DNA of 10,493 nucleotides from Euperipatoides rowelli. Its lineage: Eukaryota; Onychophora; Udeonychophora; Euonychophora; Peripatopsidae. Location: NCBI GenBank assembly GCA_003024985.2, contig PXIH01S0027321.1; one strand, written 5' to 3'. The stretch's first letter is position 1, and each line of letters begins with the position of its first letter. This document shows positions 1 to 10,493 of this stretch, piece by piece. The translations under genes were made by a program, and so were the position numbers. The notes under the pieces were generated by a model. It worked only from the letters and a program-made list of their open reading frames with translations, was not told the DNA's origin and searched no databases.

Positions 1-346
1 TTTTTTTTTTAAAAAAAAAATAAAAATTGTGTTAAAGCCTTTAATAAATCCAGTACCCTGTTTCTCATGCTTTTATAATAAAAAAAATGTAGCAGGCAAG
101 TTTAGTTTTTTTTTTTTTTAAAGTAATATTTAGGATTTAGCCAACAATTCCAGTAAAATGGAAAAAATTACAATAAAGATTATTAAAACGTTTCACGAAT
201 AGATTTCAAGAATATTTTACACATTTTTTTAAAAAGTAACGATTACCGGTAGTTCTCAAATTACTAGAAAAGTATTCGTTACAAGCAGTTCAATTATTTT
301 TACAATTCCATTTCCATCGTTGTTTACAACTTTATTTTTGTTTTAG
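1..346 (+). other. 3' part of an ABCC intron
   Basis: This is AT-rich non-coding sequence upstream of the acceptor at 345-346. It contains homopolymer runs (T10A10 at the very start, and a T-run at about 106-119). A small inverted repeat, GTAACGA at 236-242 and TCGTTAC at 276-282, lies around the palindrome ACCGGT. I see no other feature. Confidence 0.8.
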
Positions 347-3407
<3,061 letters not shown>

Positions 3408-3422
3408 TTCTGTTGGAAAAAG
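3408..3422 (+). other. Candidate short 3' UTR and splice donor after the stop codon
   Basis: Fifteen bases follow the TGA before AAAAAG/GTTTGT (exon end 3422). This is a usable donor, with T at +3 as in the upstream GTTCGT donor of this gene. It would pair with the strong acceptor at 7619-7620. A junction this close to the stop would not be expected to trigger nonsense-mediated decay under the usual 50-55 nt rule. This is an inference and needs transcript evidence. Confidence 0.5.
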
Positions 3423-3648
3423 GTTTGTAATTATAATATTAGAAAATTGCATCAAGATTAAAAATAAATTATTAGTTTAACTTGATTATAGTATTTTTTT
3501 TAGAAAATTTGAATCAAAATTTTGAAAACATGAATTAATTTTAGTTGATATTGAGTTATAAAAGCCTCCATATTTCTAATCTGACAAATTACTCATGGCA
3601 CTATGTATTGTCTGAAATTGTTACATAGGCACTTTTATATCATACCTT

Positions 3649-3654
3649 AATAAA
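3649..3654 (+). promoter_or_regulatory. Candidate proximal polyadenylation signal AATAAA
   Basis: A canonical AATAAA lies about 240 nt after the stop codon, with GTTTAGG and TGTTTGTC downstream as possible U/GU-rich elements. If used, it would give a short unspliced 3' UTR. In so AT-rich a sequence chance hexamers are common. Confidence 0.4.
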
Positions 3655-5015
3655 GTTAATATTTAAATTGTTTAGGAATCAAAAGGCATGTTTGTCATTA
3701 GATTTTTTTCAGTGTGTTTCATTTAATTGGTTTGTACCTGGTCACGTGAACATTTGATTTTATAGACCACTGATTTTTCTGAGTGGCAAAGTGCTCGATC
3801 ATACTAAAATAGTTTAGTATGCTTTTATGCAACAATAATTCCGATTCAATTGAAGATGAAATTCTAACTTATTAATAAAATGAAACCCAAAGAAAATGTT
3901 TGTATCGAAGACTATTTTACAAAGACTAGCATTAATCCTTTCATGTAAAGACTTGCACAGCCTTACTTACGGGAATATTTAAAATAGGCATATTTTTCAC
4001 CCAAAAAATTGAATGCAAAATTCATGATTAGGATTGCAGATGATTAAAACGAAAAATTATCACTCCCCCATCATCTAAGATATTGTAATATAACAATTTC
4101 AATCCCTTTAATAAATCCAAGTTGAAGCAATGATAACTTTTTTTTGCCGGCCATTATGAAAACCAAATCTCCCGAAGTAACCCACTTCTAGAGCAGGGTT
4201 AAAATGTTTGCAATTAAATGAACTAGATTTTTTAATGAACAATAGAGTTAATTTTGTGTGCTTAATGACAAACAAAAAAGTATTGAATAGTTTAAATAAT
4301 TAAAAAAGTTAGCTATTGACGAACACACCTAAAGAAAACAATTTTATTTGTAAATAAATTTTGGACTAAGGGTTTGAATATTTTGGATGATCATTTAATT
4401 ATGTCTCGAACTGAGTTAGAGATACTTATTCTTTTATAAAAGTCGTATCTTATGTCAGCAAACAAATTTTCACTCTGATTTTTGTTTATCTTTGTTTTGT
4501 TTTAATCCCCACATTGAAGCACTGTCTGATGCTCATTAGCTGTCAATCTTCTGAGTTAGTTAGACTAAATGTTTCCTCTAGTTGTACCTAATAATGCTTA
4601 AGTCTAACCAGAAAAATTTACTTAAAAGACGATTCATTTTTTTGAAAGCATTTTTCAGAATGCGATTGTTGTCATTAAAGAGGTTAATGAATTCTTTCCC
4701 ATATAGGGGGCCCCATGCAAATGGTGATAAGTTGTTCATTTTTAATCACTCATAATTGTGAGCACTCGCTCTCCGCTTATATAAAAAGAGCGGGTCATTA
4801 AAAAAAATCATTCCGGGTTAATATTAACAAACTTAAATAAAATAAATAAATAGTAAAAATACAGTACATTAAGTTAGCAATATCCCAAATAATAATGATG
4901 TTTGTCAAATCTAAACTTTGTTTCAAATTATAATTTATAAGAGATGAAAAAAGAAAATATTAGAACTTCAAATTTTCAATTTTAACTTTTCTAACATTTA
5001 ATGATTGTCATTATT
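3655..5015. other. AT-rich non-coding stretch (putative 3'-UTR intron, left part)
   Basis: I see no gene. Small structures are a perfect 9-bp hairpin with a 4-nt loop (CATACTAAA at 3800-3808, TTTAGTATG at 3813-3821), and an octamer ATGCAAAT (4715-4722) about 55 bp before a TATATAAAA (4778-4786). The TATA-like string lies within a short inverted repeat, CGCTCT and AGAGCG. None of these is tied to a recognisable transcript. Confidence 0.55.
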
Positions 5016-6283
5016 AAATTAATTAGCATTTAACATCGGTAAAAAAAATCATTACCGGTAACCAAAATTACTATTCATTATCGAATCGGTAATTACCGAT
5101 TACTTAACGAACTTAATTAAAATAAAAATCATAAAATAAATATTATCCTTTACACATTATTTAAAAAAAAAAAAAATCTTTAAGATAAATATTTTAGTGT
5201 TTTTTTTAAATAAAATAAACAGTAGGATAATAGGTTAGTTACTTTTAAAACATAATTAATATTAGCCTATCATAATTATCAGTTTATCATATTAGGCTAT
5301 TTAGCTTTACAAACATAAGATAAATTTAGGCTATTTTTCCCTTGTTTTAAGATTTTAAATTCTTGTAAATTTGTTTTTATTTTCATAATAAATTTTGTCT
5401 CTCTAAATAAACTTGGTTTTATGATTAAATTATTAAAATCATGCTATTTTATTTGGTACTGGCCTACCCGGCTATATTTCCAGTACTTCGGCAATGGGTA
5501 ACGAATTAAAATTCTTTGATAAGTTTTTAAATTATTACACTATAGGCTAACATTGGAAAAAAGTAAGAAATTCTATTCCTGCACCCCAGTTCTTATCATT
5601 ATAATATATTTTTCAAATTTATATAAAAAGGACATGTTTGCCAAAATATATACATTACCAAATATTGGCATTTTGTTTGAAAAGGAAATGTTCTGTTTTA
5701 AAAAATCTTATTTCAGAATTATTACACCATAGGCCTAACATTGGAAAAATTAAAGAGATTCTATTCCTGCACCCCAGTCCATATCTTAATATATTTTTCA
5801 CATTTACTGTATATAAAAAGGACATGTTTGCCAAAATATATACCAAATATTGGCCATATATCTTTAAAAGGAAATATATTAATATATGGAGTGGGGTGCA
5901 GGAATAGAATTTCTTTACTTTTTAAAATGTTAGGCCTATAGTGTAATAATTCTGAAATGAGATTTTTTTAAAAATATATCTTTAAAAAGAACATGTTTGA
6001 CAAAATATATACCAAATGAAAAAGTAATGCTTAAGATCTATTTTTAAAAAATATCATTTTAGAATTATTACGCTATAGCCTAACATCATTCATGTACACC
6101 AGTCCATATATTAATATATTTATGATTGTATATTTAATTGTATTTTCAAAGATATTTTAATTTGGTTTCATTTAAATATAATTAATGATTTCTTAATTTT
6201 TTTTTTTAAGAAAATAATATATTCGGTACATTTCGATAACCGAATAAAATGGCATCGGTAAAATGTTCAGCCCTAAAATTAAT
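5016..6283. mobile_element. hAT-like non-autonomous element with perfect 8-bp target-site duplication
   Basis: The element spans 5024-6275 (1252 bp) and is flanked by identical octamers AAATTAAT at 5016-5023 and 6276-6283. Its ends are TAGCATTTAACATCGGTA on the left and TTCAGCCCTA on the right, so the inverse of the right end starts TAGGGCTGAACAT. That form is typical of hAT termini, and the left end is a diverged match to it. Subterminal sequence is rich in ACCG/CGGT: a 16-bp perfect palindrome ATCGGTAATTACCGAT (5085-5100) on the left, and TATTCGGT (6220-6227) inverted as ACCGAATA (6239-6246) on the right. No transposase frame is present. The AT-rich duplication could partly arise by chance, but it falls exactly at TAG and CTA ends. 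Confidence 0.75.
5530..6110. repeat. Internal direct and inverted sub-repeats of the hAT-like element
   Basis: A core of about 60 bp starting AATTATTACACTATAGGC and ending ATTCCTGCACCCCAGT occurs at 5530-5590 and 5717-5778 in direct orientation (period about 187 bp). It occurs inverted at 5891-5951, and as a shortened direct copy starting at about 6063. Copies 2 and 3 form an inverted repeat with arms of about 85 bp (5701-5786 and 5885-5969). A second motif, ACATGTTTGCCAAAATATAT or near variants, recurs at about 5633, 5822 and 5992. Short open frames crossing the region are by-products of the repeats. Confidence 0.85.
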
Positions 6284-7620
6284 TATAAGGCATACAGTAT
6301 GTATTCAATTTCACTCAGAATAATGTGTAGGAAAAAAACATAACTCCACTATTTTACTTAGTGTAATCTAATAAAACTCAATAATTTTAGTATAATGATT
6401 TATTATAACTACTCTATTTTTATGATAAACATAATTTAGGGTATATGATGCTTTTTTGTTTCTGTTCTATTCTAATAATTTCTTAGTAATTTTATCCTTT
6501 TTTTTTCCAAAGTTCTGAAATTCTTTTGATACTACAGTAATTATCTATCCTGCCTTTTAATAATATCCTTTCACAGAGTAAACAAACAAAACTTTAACTG
6601 TTAAAAAGTGGCAAGTGAAAAATGATTGTAAAACTTTAGTTAGCACTAGCTAGTAAATTAAAATTTATAACCTGTAATAAATATGATACGATACAATGAA
6701 AATGACTTGATTATAAAGTCTAGTGTGTCACAAGTCCGGGTGACCCAGTTAAAAACCAAAGTGCTAAATGTCATTGACACGTATTATGTCTAAAGAAATT
6801 CCTGAATGACTCACTTTGGTGTTTAAAGCCATGAACTAGTTCATCTTAAATGAATGACTGACCCATCACTAGTTGCAAACCATAGAAAGAGATATTAGTT
6901 TGTCGGAACGGATTGATGAGGACATGGTTAAGAATATAGAATGGGAAGTACTATATGTTGCTCAGCTAATTCATCTGTAACCCTTTTTGTCTTGTATTGA
7001 TGCATCACCTTTTTTAACTACAGTATGTTTAGGTCTAGTTCCTATGGGAGGGTCACAGTAGTAAGACTCTGCCAGCCCCTTCAAAACCAATATAAAGGAA
7101 TAAGAATATTTCAAATCCGGAAATGTACTGAAAAAATCCTAAAGGCTAAAACTTTAGATTTCTAATGTCTTAGCTAACAAACTCATGTAGCATAATTGAG
7201 CATGTTCACAATCAACCTACTCCATTCATGGAATTAGATGGGTGCAGGTATTAGTTTGTATTTCTTTTAAAAGAAACTAATTGAATATAGAAATGCCTGA
7301 TACCTGTTGGTTTTATAGGATTTATTTTTCATTTTATATATTGAAATTTTTTAATCTCCAACTCTTGAGTGAAAGCAGATCGGTGACATATAAAGATCTG
7401 ATCTGTGATCACTAAAAATTATACATTTCCTATTTAATTTCATGAGCAAATTGTTCAAGCTCAACTAGCATTAGTTAACCCCAGATTTTTCCCAATGAAC
7501 TAGCAGTAGTTGTATCCAAACTTTAGGCTATTAAATTTGTTTTTCTGGCAATTCTAAAAAAAAAAAAAAAGTAATATTAAAAATGAAATTTTAGTTGATT
7601 GGTTTTTTTCTGTATTTTAG
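6284..7620. other. AT-rich non-coding stretch (putative 3'-UTR intron, right part)
   Basis: I see no gene. It includes an imperfect inverted repeat (TTAAAAACCAAAGTG at 6749-6763, CACTTTGGTGTTTAA at 6812-6826, one mismatch) and a small GC-richer patch (about 7044-7085). AACTAGCATTAGTT (7463-7476) is repeated nearly exactly at 7498-7511. The segment ends in a strong acceptor, TTTTTTTCTGTATTTTAG. Confidence 0.5.
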
Positions 7621-8040
7621 GTCCAAGAGCTTCATTTCACTCCAAGATTGTAACGTCAGACATTCTGTGATGGAATTTTGGATTAGCAGCTATTACATTG
7701 GAGGACAAAAAAAGCCTCTAATAGGATGAAAATTTGCTTCAAGTGTATGTGTGCCAGCAATCAACAAAGCCTTTGTGATAAAGTGCTCATGAGGTTAGCC
7801 ATCTCTATCAGAAGCAGCTAATGTAAACAAAGATTGAGATTCTCATTATTTTGGTCAAGCCATGTGCAATGTAATTGAATACAAGTTGGATTTATCTGCA
7901 AGTAGATAGTTCCTGAACAAAAAGTAACTAGGCTACTACATTAGCAGGATATTTGCAAGTGTTTTAACTTGGGCATTTTTTTTTTTCTTTGACACACTAA
8001 ATATCACATTTGTCTCAATAAAATAAATGTTATACAACAA
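7621..8040 (+). other. Candidate non-coding terminal exon (3' UTR of the ABCC gene)
   Basis: A strong acceptor with a long pyrimidine tract and TTTTAG ends at 7620. The following 350 bases have more balanced composition than the flanks and no open frame beyond about 36 codons. AATAAA signals occur at 8017-8022 and 8051-8056. The simplest reading is a non-coding last exon joined to the donor at 3422/3423, which would remove an intron of 4198 bp containing the hAT-like element. It could instead be an exon of an unrelated non-coding transcript. Confidence 0.45.
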
Positions 8041-8056
8041 CAATTCACACAATAAA
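8017..8056 (+). promoter_or_regulatory. Candidate distal polyadenylation signals
   Basis: AATAAA occurs at 8017-8022 and again at 8051-8056 at the end of the candidate non-coding exon. The short spacing and the position after the acceptor at 7620 make them the likely 3' end of that transcript. Confidence 0.45.
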
Positions 8057-8514
8057 AACAATGGAAAATGTTAAAATGAAAGTTTCCAAAAATATGTTTC
8101 AATACAAATGATTATTTTGGCATGGCAAAGTCAAAACAATAATTTATTTATTTTTTCCTTTGGAAAAATAAATCTTATCTAGAAAATAAATATTGTTGTC
8201 TCTTCAAATATTGATTAAAGTTAAAAAAAAAAAAAAGTCTAGACGAAATCTCCAACTAGTAATTCATACGGTACATTATTATAAAAGCTTAATTATGAAA
8301 AAATATGGTGTATAAACTTTTGACATATATTGTATCTACAGATCCATTTAACTCTGACCATGTAAGTTGGACTTACTATAGGCCTATTATAAATATTCTA
8401 ATTGATTTTAACTTTTCCCTTCCATCACTATAATAAATTATTTACATTGAAATTACTGAAAAACATTTACAATAATTTAGGTTACTATTTGGAGTTTTGA
8501 AAAAAAGGCTAAAT
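8057..8514. other. AT-rich intergenic stretch
   Basis: AT-rich sequence with homopolymers (an A-run at about 8223-8236). I see no gene, RNA or repeat structure. Confidence 0.5.
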
Positions 8515-8755
8515 ATAGGGATAAAGAGGGCGGGAGGTTGAGACTAAGACAAGGAGATGTAGTAATAGAGAGATAAAGACATAGAAGAAATTGATAGGGA
8601 TAGGGAGGATGAGGGAAAGAGAAAAAGATAGTGAGAGAAATAGTCAGGCATACATTGACAAATAGGTTGAACTGTATATATACAGTACATGAGGGACTAG
8701 AAATAGAGATAAAAGGGGGAAGAGAAACAACTAGACAGATAAAGAGAGTTAAAGC
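8515..8755. repeat. Purine-rich (GA/GATA) low-complexity tract
   Basis: The + strand is strongly purine-biased, made of irregular units such as GAGAGATAAAGACATAG, GATAGGGATAGGGAGG and GAGAAAAAGATAG. The complementary strand gives an open frame of 112 codons rich in Leu, Ser and Pro. That is a composition artefact of the pyrimidine strand and has no domain or membrane-protein logic. Confidence 0.75.
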
Positions 8756-8756
8756 A

Positions 8757-8865
8757 AGTTTTTGTGACCTTAACCAGAAACTGGTTGGTTCATATGGATA
8801 GCTACAAATCTTCACTTAAAATATGTTTGGTTAGACAACCAATAAGAATATTGCAAAAACTCTAT
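8757..8865. repeat. Imperfect foldback repeat with an inverted partner near 10200
   Basis: AGTTTTTG (8757-8764) pairs with CAAAAACT (8855-8862), and TTGGTT (8785-8790) pairs with AACCAA (8837-8842). The palindrome AACCAGAAACTGGTT (8772-8786) lies in the left arm. The left 29 nt reappear inverted at 10200-10229, and GCAAAAACTCTAT (8853-8865) recurs directly at 10221-10233. Confidence 0.6.
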
Positions 8866-9029
8866 GGTTGGCTTTTGTAGTTAGTTTAAAAATGGCTTCT
8901 GGCTAGCAATAAAAACCAGATAATTTAAATCGCTGGGAATATAATAAATTCAGAATAGTTAAGACAATTTGCAATATGTTGGATCTATTTTTACAATTGA
9001 GAGAACCATTCTAGACCATATGTTTTACG

Positions 9030-9101
9030 ATATTACAGTACCAATATATCGGGATCTTCATCTTTAGATGACTTTAATGATCCCTCATTGATATGTAATA
9101 T
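9030..9101. repeat. Imperfect hairpin of about 72 nt
   Basis: Nested complementary blocks share nearly the same centre: ATATTACA (9030-9037) with TGTAATAT (9094-9101), GGGATC (9051-9056) with GATCCC (9079-9084), and CATCT (9059-9063) with AGATG (9066-9070). The remaining stem has small bulges. It could be a small MITE remnant or a hairpin RNA; the sequence alone does not decide. Confidence 0.6.
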
Positions 9102-9173
9102 TATATAACACAGGTATAAATGTGTAAAAATATCAATCCCTTAGATTCAAATTCCACGAGATATAAAACCTAC

Positions 9174-9772
9174 TCCGTCGGGGTAATTGAGTGGATTATT
9201 GACTCTGCTCAGCGCTACGGAGCTAAGCTGGCTGTTTGTTTGAATCCGGGGAAACCGTCATTCCCCCAGATTAAATGAGTTCAAGCAACTCTGTCGGGGT
9301 AGTTGAGTGGATAAGTGATCCGCTCGGTGCTATGGAGCTAAGCTTGCTGCCGGTTCAAATCCGGAGAAACCTTAACCCCCCCCCCCCCCTTGGATTAAAT
9401 GAGTTCAAGCAAGCCTGTTGGGGTAGTTGAGTGGATATGAGATTCCCGCTCGGCACTACGGAGCTAAGCTTGCTGCCGGTTCGAATTCGGGAAAACCTTA
9501 ACCCCCCCCCCCTTCCCCGGATTAAATAAGTTCAAGCAAGCCTGTTGGGGTAGTTGAGTGGATATGAGATTCCCGCTCGGCACTATGGAGCTAAGCTTGC
9601 TGCTGGTTCGAATTCGGGAAAACCTTCATTCCCCTGGATTAAATGAGTTTAAGCAACCCCGTCGGGGTAGTTGAGTGGATAAGAGACTCCGCTCGGCACT
9701 ACGGAGCTAAGCTTGCTGCCGGTTCGAATCTGGTGAAACCTTCATTCCCCCAGACTAAATGAGTTTAAGCAG
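9174..9772 (+). repeat. Five-copy tandem array of tRNA-like units (SINE-type heads)
   Basis: Five units start with GTCGGGG or GTTGGGG at 9177, 9293, 9417, 9544 and 9661, giving periods of 116, 124, 127 and 117 bp. Length differences come mostly from poly-C runs (C14 at 9376-9389, C11 at 9502-9512). Each unit has a Pol III A box (TAGTTGAGTGG; TAATTGAGTGG in copy 1) and a B-box-like GTTCGAATC or variant, 54 nt apart in copy 5. A D-stem (GTT/GAC) and a T-arm (GCCGG, TTCGAAT, CTGGT) can be drawn. The CTCCG/CGGAG stem has a 10-nt loop instead of 7, and no acceptor stem pairs, so these are tRNA-derived rather than working tRNAs. The D-loop and long variable region resemble class II tRNAs (Leu/Ser). 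Each unit ends in a linker GATTAAATGAGTTCAAGCAA or a variant. Confidence 0.88.
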
Positions 9773-9935
9773 AAAATTATCTTTTCATGTAATTTGGTAC
9801 GCAAATCTGTTAAAGAAATCCTCCAAATGTTTTTTCTATGTATTATTACGATGTTGTTAAAAACTGTACATAATGTAAATAAGTCGTTTCACCTTTCGGG
9901 GTGAAACTTTTTTTTTTTTTAATAAAGGAATAAAC
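9773..9935 (+). repeat. Candidate 3' tail of the tRNA-like array, with hairpin and T-tract
   Basis: The unique sequence after the last unit contains TTTT at 9782-9785. It also has a perfect 8-bp hairpin, GTTTCACC (9886-9893) with GGTGAAAC (9900-9907) around the loop TTTCGG, followed at once by a T-tract (9908-9920) and AATAAAGGAATAAA. A structured 3' end after tRNA-derived heads is the usual layout of a SINE, but no second copy in the window confirms the boundary. Confidence 0.5.
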
Positions 9936-10199
9936 CTGCCAACAAAATCATTATTGTTGAGAACTTCATTTTATTGCCAGCAAAGCCAGTTAATTACTGT
10001 ATTTCCTTATTTCCAGGATGTTTTTAGCTTTATAATGTATTATAACCGAAAGCAAAGGTATTTATTTAATTAAATAAATAAATAAAACCTGTCAAAATAT
10101 TATTATTAAAAAAATTTCCGCTTTCATCTATTAAGATCAAATCGCCTGTAAATTTTTAACCAAACAATGAATCAAAGTGCGAAAACTCTTCAGTCGCTT
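9936..10199. other. AT-rich intergenic stretch
   Basis: I see no gene here. A short TTTATTTAATTAAATAAATA palindrome-like stretch lies at about 10060-10082. Confidence 0.5.
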
Positions 10200-10233
10200 A
10201 CCAGTTTCTGGTTTAAGGTGGCAAAAACTCTAT
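10200..10233. repeat. Inverted copy of the 8757-8785 repeat
   Basis: ACCAGTTTCTGG followed by TTTAAGGTGGCAAAAACT (10200-10229) is the reverse complement of 8757-8785, with one insertion and two substitutions. The two copies bracket the 72-nt hairpin and the tRNA-like array. Confidence 0.7.
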
Positions 10234-10300
10234 AGAAAATAAGTAGAGAGAATAGATATATACATTATATAGTGATAAATTGATATAGAAAAATGGATTC

Positions 10301-10375
10301 CAGCCTCGGGTGGTAGTGCGGTTACAATCATGGATGCTGGGGTGCTTGAGATCATGTGTTCGACCTCAGGTGCAG
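10301..10375 (+). mobile_element. tRNA-like SINE head, unrelated to the five-copy array
   Basis: An A-box-like TGGTAGTGCGG (10311-10321, one mismatch to the consensus) is followed 47 nt later by a B-box-like GTTCGACCTC (10358-10367). GATGCTGGGGTGCTTGAG lies between them. This spacing and order are those of a tRNA-derived Pol III promoter. No clean cloverleaf forms, so it is a SINE fragment rather than a tRNA gene. Confidence 0.6.
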
Positions 10376-10376
10376 C

Positions 10377-10415
10377 TCCAGTGCGTAAATTTTATTCACT
10401 TGAGTACGCACTGGA
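10377..10415. repeat. Perfect 11-bp inverted repeat following the SINE head
   Basis: TCCAGTGCGTA (10377-10387) and TACGCACTGGA (10405-10415) are exact reverse complements around a 17-nt AT-rich loop. They directly follow the tRNA-like head. They could be a structured SINE body or the two ends of a tiny foldback. Confidence 0.75.
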
Positions 10416-10493
10416 ATTTTTTATTAAATATTCGATCGATTAAAACGGTTACGGTTAGTAAAATTTCATAATCGAATATGAAAACTTGTTTTT
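10416..10493. other. AT-rich right end with a small inverted repeat
   Basis: ATATTCGAT (10428-10436) is inverted as ATCGAATAT (10471-10479) around ACGGTTACGGTTAG. The CGGT/ACCG-type motifs recall the subterminal regions of the hAT-like element at 5024-6275, so the edge may enter another element. Confidence 0.4.

Noticed and set aside
4715-4800. Octamer ATGCAAAT followed by TATATAAAA, reminiscent of an snRNA or Pol III type 3 promoter
   Set aside because: No recognisable snRNA, RNase P/MRP or other RNA follows, no proximal element could be identified, and both motifs are easy to find by chance in AT-rich DNA.
5638-5941. Overlapping short frames on both strands inside the hAT-like element
   Set aside because: They run across direct and inverted sub-repeats of a non-autonomous element and encode repeated copies of the same nucleotide repeat, not a protein family.
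6900-6935. GATTGATGAGGA, similar to a hammerhead ribozyme core
   Set aside because: The CUGANGA box is not matched, and no GAA core box with flanking stems could be found.
8477-8815. 112-codon open frame on the minus strand, rich in Leu, Ser and Pro
   Set aside because: It is the pyrimidine complement of the purine-rich low-complexity tract. It has no domain, and the composition alone explains the lack of stops.
9174-9772. A cluster of functional tRNA-Leu or tRNA-Ser genes
   Set aside because: The anticodon-stem candidate encloses a 10-nt loop, acceptor stems do not pair, and poly-C runs interrupt the 3' side, so these are tRNA-derived repeats.
9174-9772. CRISPR-like repeat-spacer array
   Set aside because: The units are similar over their whole length of about 120 bp with no variable spacers, and the genome context is eukaryotic.

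Overview
This is an AT-rich animal (metazoan) nuclear window, with spliced coding exons, long introns rich in transposon remnants, and tRNA-derived repeats. The taxon cannot be fixed from the sequence. Very high A/T, many T/A homopolymers and abundant hAT-type DNA transposon remnants fit several invertebrate or early-branching vertebrate genomes.

The only protein-coding gene I can support is the 3' end of an ABCC (MRP-type) ABC transporter on the + strand. Three coding exons (347-507, 586-780, 3260-3407) join in frame to give 167 residues of the second nucleotide-binding domain (NBD2) and the C-terminus, ending in a TGA at 3405-3407. Everything upstream, including Walker A, lies outside the window. 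A plausible splice donor sits 15 nt after the stop. A strong acceptor at 7619-7620 opens a non-coding stretch with polyadenylation signals near 8017 and 8051, so the gene may have a 3'-UTR intron of about 4.2 kb. An earlier polyadenylation signal at 3649 offers a short alternative 3' end.

The introns and flank are dominated by repeats. Intron 781-3259 holds a 520-bp foldback element (932-1451). It also holds a hAT-like element (1747-2893) interrupted by a second hAT-like element (1779-2603), each with its own near-perfect 8-bp target-site duplication. The putative 3'-UTR intron holds a third, 1252-bp hAT-like non-autonomous element (5024-6275) with a perfect 8-bp duplication and internal direct and inverted sub-repeats.

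Downstream of the gene come a purine-rich tract (about 8515-8755), short inverted repeats, and a five-copy tandem array of tRNA-like units with A- and B-box promoter motifs (about 9174-9772). The array is followed by a tail with a perfect hairpin plus T-tract. A second, unrelated tRNA-like SINE fragment lies near the right end (about 10301-10415). I see no bacterial-type genes, CRISPR arrays or novel protein systems. The most unusual structure is the pentameric tRNA-like array.
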